Of a DNA stretch of 64,000 bases, positions 24,244 to 33,862 are shown one piece after another (the first letter of the stretch is position 1; every line of letters begins with the position of its first letter). Origin of the DNA: Ferrithrix thermotolerans DSM 19514. GTDB taxonomy: Bacteria > Actinomycetota > Acidimicrobiia > Acidimicrobiales > Acidimicrobiaceae. The position numbers were made by a program, and so were the translations under genes. The DNA lies in the NCBI RefSeq assembly GCF_900128965.1, contig NZ_FQUL01000003.1, positions 1 through 64,000 on the forward strand. The letters run 5' to 3'. The notes below the pieces were generated by a model that was not told where the DNA came from, made no database searches, and was given only the letters and a program-made list of their open reading frames with translations.

Positions 24244-25550
24244 TGGGGGCTGATCCCTTATTGTTAGGCAAGATTAGCCTCGGGGTGCTAGTCCTTGTCG
24301 TTGTAAAGGTAGTGGTTGCCTTCGCAGTTCTGCTGGTAACCGTGATGCTTATGATCTGGTTTGAGCGCAAGGTCATATCCGATATGCAAAATCGTATTGG
24401 TCCAAATCGCGCAGGCCCTTTCGGTCTTTTGCAGTCTCTGGCAGACGGTATCAAGCTGTTTTTCAAAGAAGACCTAGTACCCGATAGATCGGACTCATTT
24501 GTATTCAAACTTGCTCCCTATCTAGCGATGGTACCAGCGTTTGTGACCTTTACGATTGTCCCGATCGGAGGGTACATCAAGGTATTTGGATACTCTACTG
24601 AACTTCAGGTAGCTGATCCGCCTATGGGAATCTTGTTACTCCTTGCAATGTCGTCTATATCTGTCTATGGGGTAATGTTGGCAGGCTGGTCCTCGGGGTC
24701 GAAGTATCCGTTGCTCGGTTCCGTGCGTGCATCGGCTCAGATGATTTCTTATGAAGCAGCGATGGGTCTATCCATCGTGGCCGTAGTTCTCGTGACGGGA
24801 TCGCTGTCGACCCGAGACATGGTCTTGTCTCAGCAGGGTTCATTCTTCGGTGTCATTCCACACTGGAATATCTTGAGGCTCGGTGTCATACCCTTTGTCA
24901 TCTTTCTAATCGCAATCACTGCTGAGCTCAACCGACCCCCATTCGATCTAGTGGAGGCGGAGCAAGAGCTGGTTGGAGGATTCAATACCGAGTACTCGTC
25001 GATACGGTTTGCCTTATTCTACCTAGCTGAGTTTATGAACACAGTGACGATGTCGGCGATTATAGTGACTTTGTTCTTTGGAGGTCCAGACGGACCTGAT
25101 CCTGCACCGCTGCACTGGTTATGGCCCATACTGTGGTTTGTCATAAAGACGGGCGTTTTCGCATTCATCTACGTGTGGCTGCGAGCGGCTCTACCGCGTT
25201 TGCGCTACGACCGGCTTATGGATCTGGGCTGGAAGGTCTTGATACCTCTTTCCCTTGGCTGGCTTCTAGTCATAGCCGGTATGCAGATATCAAAGGTTGC
25301 AGGCTTTTCTATGCTGGCTGCTCTTATCGTTGGTGCAGGTCTACTTTATCGGGCCATGGCAGTTGGCCAAAGGAGCAACGCGACGAACGCTATGAGTGCG
25401 AGCCTGAAGGTTGCGCCAAAAGATGCCTTAGATAGTCGAGCGAAGTTTGGCGATACCCATGTAGTGTCAGGCAAGCGTGTCGTTACCCGTATCAGCGCCG
25501 AGGGCGTTGTCAGTTCGAAAAGTGGAGGAGATCCAGATGGGCGTACTTGA
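24243..25550 (+). CDS. nuoH: NADH-quinone oxidoreductase subunit H
   Basis: Membrane subunit at the joint of both arms, forming part of the quinone channel. It has about eight helices, with the loop MQNRIGPNRAGPFGLLQSLA near 55-75 and AELNRPPFDLVEAEQELVGG near 222, both hallmark sequences. The 435 residues include a hydrophilic C-terminal tail of about 65 residues after the last helix. GTG 24243 overlaps the nuoG stop by one base; the tail overlaps nuoI by 14 nt. Confidence 0.97.
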   Translation: MGADPLLLGKISLGVLVLVVVKVVVAFAVLLVTVMLMIWFERKVISDMQNRIGPNRAGPFGLLQSLADGIKLFFKEDLVPDRSDSFVFKLAPYLAMVPAFVTFTIVPIGGYIKVFGYSTELQVADPPMGILLLLAMSSISVYGVMLAGWSSGSKYPLLGSVRASAQMISYEAAMGLSIVAVVLVTGSLSTRDMVLSQQGSFFGVIPHWNILRLGVIPFVIFLIAITAELNRPPFDLVEAEQELVGGFNTEYSSIRFALFYLAEFMNTVTMSAIIVTLFFGGPDGPDPAPLHWLWPILWFVIKTGVFAFIYVWLRAALPRLRYDRLMDLGWKVLIPLSLGWLLVIAGMQISKVAGFSMLAALIVGAGLLYRAMAVGQRSNATNAMSASLKVAPKDALDSRAKFGDTHVVSGKRVVTRISAEGVVSSKSGGDPDGRT

Positions 25551-26220
25551 TGGTTTGAAAGGTTTTCGACTGACCTTTAAGCAGATAGCTGAGCCTCGCG
25601 TTACAAAACAGTACCCTGAGGAAAAGCGCGAAAAACCACCGAGGTTTCACGGCAGGCATGTACTGAACCGTTATGAAGACGGTGCTGAGAAGTGTATCGG
25701 ATGCGAGCTGTGTGCTGCTGTATGCCCAGTGCGCTGTATTTACGTTCGTGGTAAGGATAATCCTCCAGACAGTCCCGTATCTCCCGGTGAACGCTACGGC
25801 TTCGTATATGAGATCAACTATCTCAGGTGTATCCACTGTGACCTCTGCGTGGAGGCTTGTCCAACTGAAGCTATAACCGAGTCAAAGATGTTTGAGTTCT
25901 CATTTACCAACAGAGAAGATGCGATCTATACCAAAAAAGAGCTTCTGGTTGATGACAACGGAATGCCTAGACAGCTTCCCTGGGAGGACTGGCGAGAAGG
26001 TGAGGAGCAGCTGACCTCGGCGTGGATGCGAGCAACGGCTCCTCAGGGTGATCCAGAGTTTGAGGGAGTTGTGTCGTGGAGCGGCGAACTTGGCTTCGGA
26101 GTAAGGCCTCCAGAAAGCGGTCAAAACAAGGACGTCGAACCCGCAGAAGTGAACCACTTCTCTCTGCGCGAAGTGGCGGCTTCAAAAATTCTAAGACGAT
26201 ACGGTGGGGAGGTTCACTAA
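25537..26220 (+). CDS. nuoI: NADH-quinone oxidoreductase subunit I
   Basis: The 23-kDa-type ferredoxin-like subunit with two 4Fe-4S clusters (N6a, N6b). The motifs are CIGCELCAAVCPVRC and CIHCDLCVEACPTEA. ATG 25537 has GGAGGAG at 25524-25530 and begins MGVLDGLKGF; the open frame reaches 25477 but without a better start. The C-terminal 70 residues are charged and less conserved. The stop is directly followed by nuoJ. Confidence 0.96.
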   Translation: MGVLDGLKGFRLTFKQIAEPRVTKQYPEEKREKPPRFHGRHVLNRYEDGAEKCIGCELCAAVCPVRCIYVRGKDNPPDSPVSPGERYGFVYEINYLRCIHCDLCVEACPTEAITESKMFEFSFTNREDAIYTKKELLVDDNGMPRQLPWEDWREGEEQLTSAWMRATAPQGDPEFEGVVSWSGELGFGVRPPESGQNKDVEPAEVNHFSLREVAASKILRRYGGEVH

Positions 26221-26814
26221 GTGTTCGCAGCAATATCTGCGCCAGATTTCTTTACCTTTGCAGCCGCTGCGATTGCTGCTGTTGCGGGCGCTATAGGCGT
26301 AGTTACGCTTAGACATCCTGTTCATGCCGCGCTTATGCTCGTTATGACGTTTTTTGCTATAGCAGTATTATTCGTTGAGCAAGGAGCACAGTTCCTCGCT
26401 GCGGTTCAGGTTATCGTTTATGCGGGCGCAATTGTGGTGCTGTTCTTGTTTGTGATTATGTTGCTAGGGGTGGACAAGAAAGAGACCGTCTTTCCCAAAG
26501 ATTCGGTGTCGTGGAAGTTGCCAGCCGGTCTTGTTCTCTCGATCGCAATCTTGGTGGAGCTTTCTATTTTGGCAAAAGGGGTCTGGGCGACTGGAGCTCA
26601 TTCGGTTACCGCTGCTCCTAACGGCCATTCGAACGTTGGAGTATTAGCGAGGGCAGTTTTTACAACCTATCTGTTGCCCTTCGAGGCGACTTCGGTTTTG
26701 CTTGTAATAGCGGTGCTTGGTGCGGTTGTACTCGCTCGGGTTTCAAAGATACAGGAGGATATTTCGTCAGAGTCGGCTTTGGAGGACGAGATGGGGGAGG
26801 TGAATGCGAGATGA
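26221..26814 (+). CDS. nuoJ: NADH-quinone oxidoreductase subunit J
   Basis: Membrane subunit with five helices. The VIVYAGAIVVLFLFVIML helix (about 74-91) contains the pi-bulge region known for this subunit. The protein is 197 residues with a charged tail. GTG 26221 abuts the nuoI stop, and the nuoK ATG overlaps its TGA. Confidence 0.96.
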   Translation: MFAAISAPDFFTFAAAAIAAVAGAIGVVTLRHPVHAALMLVMTFFAIAVLFVEQGAQFLAAVQVIVYAGAIVVLFLFVIMLLGVDKKETVFPKDSVSWKLPAGLVLSIAILVELSILAKGVWATGAHSVTAAPNGHSNVGVLARAVFTTYLLPFEATSVLLVIAVLGAVVLARVSKIQEDISSESALEDEMGEVNAR

Positions 26815-27116
26815 GTGTTCCTGGAAGCTGGTACCTAATTCTTGCCGCGGTCCTTTTTGGTGTCGGTGCCTTTGGACTTTTGGTTAGGCGAAACATTTTG
26901 ATCATGTTTATGTGTCTAGAGCTCATGTTGAATGCCGTGAACCTAACGCTTGTTACCTATTCACGGATGCTCAACGATATAGCGGGACAGGTGAGCGTGT
27001 TCTTCGTCCTAGTTGTTGCCGCTGCAGAGGTCGTAGTGGGGTTGGGGCTGATCGTTGCAATCTTTCGCGGCAAACGGCAGGTTACGGCTGATGACCTTCA
27101 TGTCTTGAGAGGATAG
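26811..27116 (+). CDS. nuoK: NADH-quinone oxidoreductase subunit K
   Basis: Small three-helix membrane subunit (101 residues), related to MrpC of sodium/proton antiporters. It carries the conserved glutamates in CLELMLNAVNL and AAEVVVGLGLI that form part of the proton path. Length and motifs match the family exactly. Confidence 0.97.
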   Translation: MSVPGSWYLILAAVLFGVGAFGLLVRRNILIMFMCLELMLNAVNLTLVTYSRMLNDIAGQVSVFFVLVVAAAEVVVGLGLIVAIFRGKRQVTADDLHVLRG

Positions 27117-27118
27117 AG

Positions 27119-29005
27119 ATGTTGAGCTTGTTGCCCTACGTGGTCGGGCTGCCCCTTGGTGGATTCATCGTACTTTTGTTCTTTGGCCGACGATTGGGTC
27201 GCCCTGGTGCGGGTGTGATTGGATCGCTTACAGTGGGAGCGGCCTTCGTGTTGTCGGTGTTTGTCTACATCGGACTTTTATCTAGACCATCTGGAACTCG
27301 GGTATATGTCGACAGACTGTACACCTGGTTTGCGGCTGGTTCATTGCACGTAAACGTTTCTTTATACCTCGACCCTCTGTCTATGACTATGGTGCTATTC
27401 GTAACCGGCGTTGCCTTTTTGATCCATGTTTACTCGATAGGCTACATGTCGCATGACGATAGATTCCATCAGTTTTTCGTCTACCTAAACTTGTTCGTAT
27501 TTTCAATGCTCGTCCTGGTGGTAGGTGGATCGATCCCCCTAACGTTTTTAGGGTGGGAAGGGGTAGGCACGTGTTCCTACTTCCTAATAGCTTTTTGGTT
27601 TGAAAGGCCAAGTGCAGCGAGCGCAGGCAAGAAGGCTTTCATAATCAACCGAATCGGCGACGCTGGCTTTCTGCTCGGTGCATTCATGGTGTACAAGTAC
27701 TTTGGTTCCTTGAGCTATAGCCACATACTGTCTCATACCGCTGGTACATCCCATGAGGTTGCAACCTGGATATCGTTACTTTTCTTTGTCGCAGCGGTCG
27801 GTAAGTCCGCACAGATACCGCTTTTCGTGTGGCTTGTGGATGCGATGGAAGGTCCTACTCCGGTCTCTGCGCTGATTCACGCAGCTACCATGGTGACGGC
27901 CGGGGTATTCCTCATGGCTAGGCTCAATCCGTTCCTGGCACTATCCAAGACGACCTCCATGATCGTGGCTGTCGTTGGGGTCGCTACCGCACTGCTTGGG
28001 GCAACGGCTGCTACATCGCAGAGCGATATAAAGAAGGTACTCGCTTACTCTACTGTATCGCAACTTGGTTTTATGTTTCTAGGGATCGGTACAGGAGCAT
28101 ACGTCGCTGCCATCTTTCTTATGGTTACTCATGCGTTCTACAAGGCACTTCTATTCCTTGGTGCTGGTTCTGTGATACATGGAATGCATGATGAACAAGA
28201 CCTAAAGAAGATGGGAGCTCTCAGGCGTTTCATGCCAGTCACCTCTGTAACCTTCGTTGTAGGGTGGCTGTCGATAGCGGGAGTTCCTCCTTTCTCTGGA
28301 TTTTGGTCCAAAGGCGACGTTCTCGATGCTGCTTATGTGAAGAGCCCGTTCCTGTGGGTCGTTGCGATAGTCGCAGCGCTACTTACTGCTTATTACATGG
28401 GACGAGAGACCTATCTAACCTTTTATGGTCCCAGTAGGTGGAGCACGGATGAGCGAGAAGAACATAAACCTCACGAGTCTCCAAAGGTTATGACCATACC
28501 TCTTGTGGTCCTAGCCGCTCTGGCTGTCTTGGGTGGTGCTTTGAATCTGCCCTTTGGTGTCAAGCTGGAGTTCCTAAGTAAATGGCTGGCTCCAGTGTTC
28601 GCCGTCTCTCCGCCCCCTCCACACGTTTCGACTTCGTTGGAGCTTATTTTGGGAGCAGTTGATACTTTGGTTGCTCTAGGCGGAGTTGGGCTAGCCACCT
28701 CACTGTGGCGTAGTAGGTGGGTTCAACCCTCCCTGGAGCCGAGAGTTTTGCAGAAGGCATACTACATCGACTCGATTTACGATAAAGCCTTTGCTGTTTC
28801 CGGTACAAAGCTAGCTCTTGAGACAAACGATGTGGTGGATCGAAAGGTCATCGATGGAGCGGTCCGTGCGGTGACGGCTATCGTTGCTGGAGTTGGCGTC
28901 TATGCGCGAAAGCTGCAAAGCGGATATGTGCGTTCTTATGCTCTTGCAGTCTCCTTGGGTGTGGTGGTTCTACTCGGTTATATGTTGACCAGAGCTAGTG
29001 GCTAG
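27119..29005 (+). CDS. nuoL: NADH-quinone oxidoreductase subunit L
   Basis: Largest antiporter-like proton-pumping subunit (628 residues), with about 16 helices and a C-terminal lateral helix. Marks are GWEGVGTCSYFLIAFWF near 143, GKSAQIPLFVWLVDAMEGPT near 229 with the key lysine, and LIHAATMVTAGVF. ATG 27119 follows nuoK by 2 nt. The end of the protein keeps an amphipathic stretch and a final helix. A 65-bp gap separates it from nuoM. Confidence 0.97.
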   Translation: MLSLLPYVVGLPLGGFIVLLFFGRRLGRPGAGVIGSLTVGAAFVLSVFVYIGLLSRPSGTRVYVDRLYTWFAAGSLHVNVSLYLDPLSMTMVLFVTGVAFLIHVYSIGYMSHDDRFHQFFVYLNLFVFSMLVLVVGGSIPLTFLGWEGVGTCSYFLIAFWFERPSAASAGKKAFIINRIGDAGFLLGAFMVYKYFGSLSYSHILSHTAGTSHEVATWISLLFFVAAVGKSAQIPLFVWLVDAMEGPTPVSALIHAATMVTAGVFLMARLNPFLALSKTTSMIVAVVGVATALLGATAATSQSDIKKVLAYSTVSQLGFMFLGIGTGAYVAAIFLMVTHAFYKALLFLGAGSVIHGMHDEQDLKKMGALRRFMPVTSVTFVVGWLSIAGVPPFSGFWSKGDVLDAAYVKSPFLWVVAIVAALLTAYYMGRETYLTFYGPSRWSTDEREEHKPHESPKVMTIPLVVLAALAVLGGALNLPFGVKLEFLSKWLAPVFAVSPPPPHVSTSLELILGAVDTLVALGGVGLATSLWRSRWVQPSLEPRVLQKAYYIDSIYDKAFAVSGTKLALETNDVVDRKVIDGAVRAVTAIVAGVGVYARKLQSGYVRSYALAVSLGVVVLLGYMLTRASG

Positions 29006-29070
29006 AGGGTGGTTCAGGTGGTAATCAGCGCATTATTTCTTCTTGTATTGATGTCAGGAGGGCTATAGAT

Positions 29071-30579
29071 ATGTTCCCCTACCTAGAGGTTCTGGTTTTT
29101 CTTCCGGCGATTGCAGGGGTGCTGCTATTCTTTTTTCCTAGCGAGTTTCCTGCGAGATACTATAGAAGACTGGGCCTGTCACTTTCGCTGGCGGAACTAG
29201 TTGTTGCTGTTGTAATGCTGCTAAAGTTCAAGACCGGTGTAGCAGGATATCAAATGACGTCTTCTTACCGCTGGATTCCCAGCTTTGGGATCTCGTGGTC
29301 CTTAGGCGTCGACGGTATCTCGCTATTTCTGGTGATCCTTAGCGTGGTTCTATTTCCCATCGCCATCTTCGGATCGAAAGAGACGAGGGATCCCAAGTCC
29401 TTTATAGCATGGATGCTGGTCTTGGAAGCTGCGTGTGTTGGAAGTTTCTTGGTCACCGATCTGTTCGACTTTTTCTTGATGTTTGAGCTCACACTGATTC
29501 CCACGTACTTCCTGATGGCTAACTGGGGATTTTCGTTAGGTGGTAGAGCGGCCGTAAAGTTTTTCGTCTATACCTTTCTTGGTTCAGCCTTTCTCCTGGT
29601 AGGAATATTGGCCCTTGTGTTTATACACGAGGCTTCAACGGGCCAACTTACCTTCTCTATCTCAGCCTTAGCCCACACGCAGATGTCGTCTACGGCGGGT
29701 CGGTTACTCTTCCTAGCCTTTAGCGTTGCATTTCTGATCAAGGCTCCCGTGTTCCCTTTCCATACCTGGTCTCCTGATGCCTATTCTCAGTCGCCTATCT
29801 CTACGGCGATAGTTCTCGGTGGAGTCATGGCAAAGTTAGGGACCTACGGTATACTTCGCTTTGACTTCCAACTTTTTCCCCAGGCGTCAAGGTCGTTAGG
29901 TTGGCTTATTCTGACGCTGGCTGTCGTTGGTATAGGATATGGTGCTATCACCGCTGCAGGGGAGAGTCATCTCTCGAGACTCGTGGCGTACTCGTCTCTG
30001 TCTCATATGGGCTTCATCGTCCTTGGACTGTTCGCATTTACCACGATTGGACTGTCGGGTGCCGTACTTCAGATGTTTAATCACGGTATATATACAGCCG
30101 CCCTGTTTTTGTTGTTGGGCATGATCTACTCAAGGCGCAATACTTTGGACACCTCTAAACTCGCGGGATTGCAGAGCAAGGCCCCGGTTATGGCCGGCAT
30201 CTTTACTGTAGTGATGCTTGCTTCGATAGGAGTTCCTGGATTAAATGGCTTCATTGGTGAGTTCATGATACTCCTAGGTGCATTTGTGTCTCATAGGTGG
30301 TGGGCAGTAGTTGGCGTGAGCGGCGTTATCTTGTCTGCAATCTATATGCTCTGGGCTTACCAGAAGGTGTTTCATCGAAAGGACCCTGAGCAGCGTGGAT
30401 TTAAGGATCTCAGCGTAGCGGAAGTGGCAACACTGGTGCCTCTAGTAATTCTGATAGTGGGTGTTGGACTTTTTCCGAGTCTCCTTCTAAATAGGATCAA
30501 CCCTTCGGTTCACAAGGTTCTTTCAGAGGCGACTCCTGCTTCTTCATACCAGTCTTCTCTTGGAAAGGTGGGACGATGA
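29071..30579 (+). CDS. nuoM: NADH-quinone oxidoreductase subunit M
   Basis: Second antiporter-like pump subunit (502 residues, about 14 helices). Seen are FELTLIPTYFLMANWGF with the conserved glutamate near 140, KAPVFPFHTWSPDAYSQSP near 227 with the lysine, and SLSHMGFIVLGLF. ATG 29071 has AGGAGGG upstream. The stop overlaps the nuoN ATG. Confidence 0.97.
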   Translation: MFPYLEVLVFLPAIAGVLLFFFPSEFPARYYRRLGLSLSLAELVVAVVMLLKFKTGVAGYQMTSSYRWIPSFGISWSLGVDGISLFLVILSVVLFPIAIFGSKETRDPKSFIAWMLVLEAACVGSFLVTDLFDFFLMFELTLIPTYFLMANWGFSLGGRAAVKFFVYTFLGSAFLLVGILALVFIHEASTGQLTFSISALAHTQMSSTAGRLLFLAFSVAFLIKAPVFPFHTWSPDAYSQSPISTAIVLGGVMAKLGTYGILRFDFQLFPQASRSLGWLILTLAVVGIGYGAITAAGESHLSRLVAYSSLSHMGFIVLGLFAFTTIGLSGAVLQMFNHGIYTAALFLLLGMIYSRRNTLDTSKLAGLQSKAPVMAGIFTVVMLASIGVPGLNGFIGEFMILLGAFVSHRWWAVVGVSGVILSAIYMLWAYQKVFHRKDPEQRGFKDLSVAEVATLVPLVILIVGVGLFPSLLLNRINPSVHKVLSEATPASSYQSSLGKVGR

Positions 30580-32162
30580 ACTTGGTCGCAACGGTGCTTT
30601 CCGGAGCGCCGATACAGTTCCCGTCGATATCATACAGTTCAATACTCCCTGAAGTTGTCTTCGTTGGAGCTGCTGTGTTGTCGATGCTGTTGGTAGCTGT
30701 TCTTGGACAGCGTGATCAGACCTATGGATACACTGGACTTGGGGTGGCGGCTGCGCTATTTGGCGGCATATGGAGCTATCATCTCAGTCAGAACGTAAAT
30801 GCTCGTGGGGCTTACGCAGTTGTGGGCGGATCACTTGCTGTGGATGGTTTTTCAACCTTTTTCATGATCCTTACATCCGTCGGAGTCCTAATTACGTTGC
30901 TTTTGGCTGAAGCCTATCTTTATAAGGTAAGTCACAGGGGTCCGGAGTTTGTCGCCTTAACCTTGTTGTCGGCGACCGGCGCTATGTTAATGGAGTCTGC
31001 ATACGACCTACTGGTGCTTTTTATCGGACTTGAGATACTTTCGATCTCGTTATATGTTATGGTCTCCTATACAACCTCTAGGAGAGTGTCAAAGGAAAGC
31101 GCCTTTAAGTACTTCATACTCGGAGGATTTGCTTCGGCCTTGTTCCTTTATGGACTGGCGCTTGTCTATGGTTCAACTGGATCGACAAACCTAGGGAATA
31201 TTGCAGCGTTTCTTTCTAAGAATACTCTTACATCAAATGGCGTGTTGTTAGCTGGGATGGTCCTTATCCTAGGCGGACTTGGATTTAAGGTCGCGGTAGT
31301 CCCCTTTCAGTTCTGGACCCCTGACGTATATCAAGGTGCTCCAACCTCCGTCACCGGGTTTATGTCGGGCGTGGTCAAAGCAGCGGGATTCGCTGCACTA
31401 CTTAGAGTGTTCTATTTCGCGTTCAACACTTTGCGTGCGGACTGGCAACCTGTTCTTGAGATTGTGGCAATCCTAACTCTGCTCGTGGGAGCGGTGCTGG
31501 CAGTGGTTCAAAGTGATGCCAAAAGGACACTCGCCTACTCTTCGATCAACCACGCGGGATTTATCCTGCTAGGACTCTACGTCGCTTCAGCTGCGTCAAT
31601 TGGGGACTCGTTGTACTATCTGTTCGCATACACAGTGATGTCTTCGGGTACATTTGGTGCGATCTCCATGATTGCTCATCTTGAGGGACGTACTGAAGGC
31701 ACCTTGTCTCTAGCCGACCTAAGAGGGATCGGTCGCAAGTATCCAAAGATAGCCCTGACACTTGCGATCTTGTTACTAGCACAGGCCGGTGCTCCCTTTA
31801 CCATCGGATTCCTGGCAAAGTTCTCGGTTCTCTCGTCTGTGGTAGAAGCTCACCATTACGTTATCGCAGTGATAGCTATGGTATCGGTTGTAATCGCTGC
31901 CGTACTCTATCTCAGAGTTACACTGTCCATGTATACCCCTCTCACCAAGGATGCGGAGATCGACAGGGTGTCTACGGATCCAGAGATATCTCTTGGGGCG
32001 GTTGCAGTAAGAGTTGATGAGGATACCGATCTGAAGGTGGACGCAAAGGTACCGGTGGCTGCGGGCCTGGCGATGGGGCTTTCGGTGGCGATGACTGTGG
32101 GTTTTGGGCTTTATGCCAGTCCCTTAGTTCAGTTCGCATCGAAGGCGTTCCTGCTCCGATAG
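30576..32162 (+). CDS. nuoN: NADH-quinone oxidoreductase subunit N
   Basis: Third antiporter-like pump subunit (528 residues). The motifs GLEILSISLYVMVSY near 150, KVAVVPFQFWTPDVYQGAPT near 235 and SSINHAGFILLGLY are clear. An acidic loop of about 35 residues before the last helix is longer than usual. Last gene of the nuo operon; no strong terminator was found behind it. Confidence 0.97.
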   Translation: MNLVATVLSGAPIQFPSISYSSILPEVVFVGAAVLSMLLVAVLGQRDQTYGYTGLGVAAALFGGIWSYHLSQNVNARGAYAVVGGSLAVDGFSTFFMILTSVGVLITLLLAEAYLYKVSHRGPEFVALTLLSATGAMLMESAYDLLVLFIGLEILSISLYVMVSYTTSRRVSKESAFKYFILGGFASALFLYGLALVYGSTGSTNLGNIAAFLSKNTLTSNGVLLAGMVLILGGLGFKVAVVPFQFWTPDVYQGAPTSVTGFMSGVVKAAGFAALLRVFYFAFNTLRADWQPVLEIVAILTLLVGAVLAVVQSDAKRTLAYSSINHAGFILLGLYVASAASIGDSLYYLFAYTVMSSGTFGAISMIAHLEGRTEGTLSLADLRGIGRKYPKIALTLAILLLAQAGAPFTIGFLAKFSVLSSVVEAHHYVIAVIAMVSVVIAAVLYLRVTLSMYTPLTKDAEIDRVSTDPEISLGAVAVRVDEDTDLKVDAKVPVAAGLAMGLSVAMTVGFGLYASPLVQFASKAFLLR

Positions 32163-32248
32163 GCGGCGCCCCGTTCGTGGTTGTGAAGTGGTCTATCTAG
32201 ATTGGCGGTCTCTCTGCTTTTTGGATCGGTTGCGCAAAAGCTCTGGAA

Positions 32249-33184
32249 GTGTGCGGTAGCTCATTGACGAAGTTGTCTCAAAAGCAAAGCCCATATCGTG
32301 GCTATCTATATCTAGCTGCGGCCCCGTTCCTCGTTGGAACCGGAGTGGAGGCTGCATCGTTTCTGTCTCACTTTCCGGTGTTTCTCGGTCAAGGTCTCCG
32401 CTATGGCGTTGGGGCGTTGATCCTACTTCCATTTTCTTACAAGAAATTGAGTACCCTTAGAGGACTTGGGTTTCGGAACTGGTTTATGATCCTTGCCCTT
32501 AGTGCGACGGGCTTATACGGTTTCTCCGTGAGCTTGGTCGAGGCGACCAAATCATCCTCGGCAGCTGCAGTCGGTGTGGTGATTGGATGTGCCCCCCTTT
32601 TGATCGTGCTCATATCGGAGGCGATCTTGATACGGCTACCAGCTGTTCAGACTTTGTTGGGTGCTCTGATTGTCGTCGGCGCTACTGCATTAGTTGAGGG
32701 CTCTGGGACAGGGAGCGCCAAAGGTTTCCTTTGGTCTCTTGTTGCGCTTGTGTGTGACGCTCTTTACTCTGTTCTTTCTGCACCTTTGGTTGCAAAGACT
32801 GGTGCGGTCTCCTTGGCCTTTACGACAAATCTGATAGCAGCCACGGCTTTAGTGATAACGCAGCTCGTCTCTTTGAAGCCGTTCAACTTTGGTGACACTC
32901 CTACGCCATACTTGTCCATCCTTTACATGGGTGTTTTTGTTTCAGCTGCAGCCTTTCTGTTGTGGTATGGAGGTCTCTCTAAGATTCCAGTGCAAGTTGC
33001 TGGTCTCTTTGTAGGTCTGATACCCATAGGTGCCTTAGTTGCGCAGGCGGTTGTCGGTGGCCGTCAAGTGACCGTCCCCCAAGTGGTTGGGTCTGTTGGA
33101 GTCATGATGGGTATAGCTTTAGGGGTCGCTCCAGGGGAGGTTGTCAAACTTCTCTTAGAGCGATTGGGGCTTCGTAAATATTGA
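32249..33184 (+). CDS. EamA/DMT superfamily transporter
   Basis: A ten-helix membrane protein of 311 residues with two EamA repeats (about 18-142 and 158-300). Visible pieces are the LRYGVGALILLPF and SSSAAAVGVVIGCAPLLIVL segments of the first repeat and the matching AAAFLLWYGGLSKIPVQVAG of the second. Members export amino acids, drugs or other small molecules; the substrate cannot be told. GTG 32249 lies 86 nt after nuoN and has a weak ribosome site. It converges with the RidA gene. Confidence 0.85.
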   Translation: MCGSSLTKLSQKQSPYRGYLYLAAAPFLVGTGVEAASFLSHFPVFLGQGLRYGVGALILLPFSYKKLSTLRGLGFRNWFMILALSATGLYGFSVSLVEATKSSSAAAVGVVIGCAPLLIVLISEAILIRLPAVQTLLGALIVVGATALVEGSGTGSAKGFLWSLVALVCDALYSVLSAPLVAKTGAVSLAFTTNLIAATALVITQLVSLKPFNFGDTPTPYLSILYMGVFVSAAAFLLWYGGLSKIPVQVAGLFVGLIPIGALVAQAVVGGRQVTVPQVVGSVGVMMGIALGVAPGEVVKLLLERLGLRKY

Positions 33185-33188
33185 GTTA

Positions 33189-33210
33189 GACAAATGTTGA
33201 CCAATTTGTC
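33189..33210. terminator. inverted repeat between convergent permease and RidA genes
   Basis: GACAAAT (33189-33195) and ATTTGTC (33204-33210) form a perfect 7-bp stem with an 8-nt loop, 5 nt after the permease stop. The position suits a terminator, but there is no T-run. Confidence is limited. Confidence 0.35.
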
Positions 33211-33280
33211 GGTGACACCAGGTGTAAGACTAGCCTAACCCGTCTACGTCGGTGCCCAGGAGAGGTGTAGGACTGTTATG

Positions 33281-33829
33281 TTAGAGGTCCACCTCCACGA
33301 TGGCCTCTACCTCTACGGAACTGCCTAAGGGTAAGGAAGAGACTCCCACAGCCGATCGGGCGTGGCGTCCAGTCTCTCCAAATACCTGAACTATGAAGTC
33401 CGAGGCACCGTTAATTACCAGTGGTTGTTGCGTAAAGGTTGCGGTACTGGCTACGAATCCGGTCAGCTTGATCCAGTTCTTCACCTTCGTTAGTGATCCC
33501 AGATCACTATGCAGCCTTGCGATTAGGTTTAAGGCGCACAACTGAGCTGCCTTTGCAGCTTCGGACTCTGAGACCGTGTTTCCAACTACGCCAGGGGCGT
33601 ATAGAGCACCCTCTGGATCTATTGGGAGGGCTCCTGAGAGGTATGCGATATTTCCCTGGAGCCTCATTGGAACGTAAGATCCTTTGGGAGATGTGGGTGT
33701 AGGCAGCTTCAGCCCTAGCTCTTCTATAGCTCTGTATGGGTCATTGGTCATGCACTTCAAGCTAGCACTTGAAATATCAGATCTTGTTATTAGAACCGGG
33801 AAATCATCGTAGTTTTGCGAAAGGGACAC
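33281..33829 (-). CDS. RidA family (YjgF/YER057c/UK114) protein
   Basis: A RidA-family protein; the family includes enamine/imine deaminases that clear reactive 2-aminoacrylate. Marks are GNIAYLSGALPID near 59, the NLIARL helix and the C-terminal RSAVGVSSLPLGSSVEVEAI block. The typical subfamily protein would start at ATG 33751 (MTNDPYRAIEELG). However, GTG 33829 has a perfect AAGGAG 8 nt upstream and is preferred, adding 26 residues. It lacks a clear catalytic arginine in the usual RidA context, so deaminase activity is not assured. It lies downstream of the lysyltransferase gene on the same strand. Confidence 0.85.
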   Translation of the reverse strand: MSLSQNYDDFPVLITRSDISSASLKCMTNDPYRAIEELGLKLPTPTSPKGSYVPMRLQGNIAYLSGALPIDPEGALYAPGVVGNTVSESEAAKAAQLCALNLIARLHSDLGSLTKVKNWIKLTGFVASTATFTQQPLVINGASDFIVQVFGETGRHARSAVGVSSLPLGSSVEVEAIVEVDL

Positions 33830-33862
33830 CGATCGATCTCCTTGACGGAGAGTGTTGAAGCG

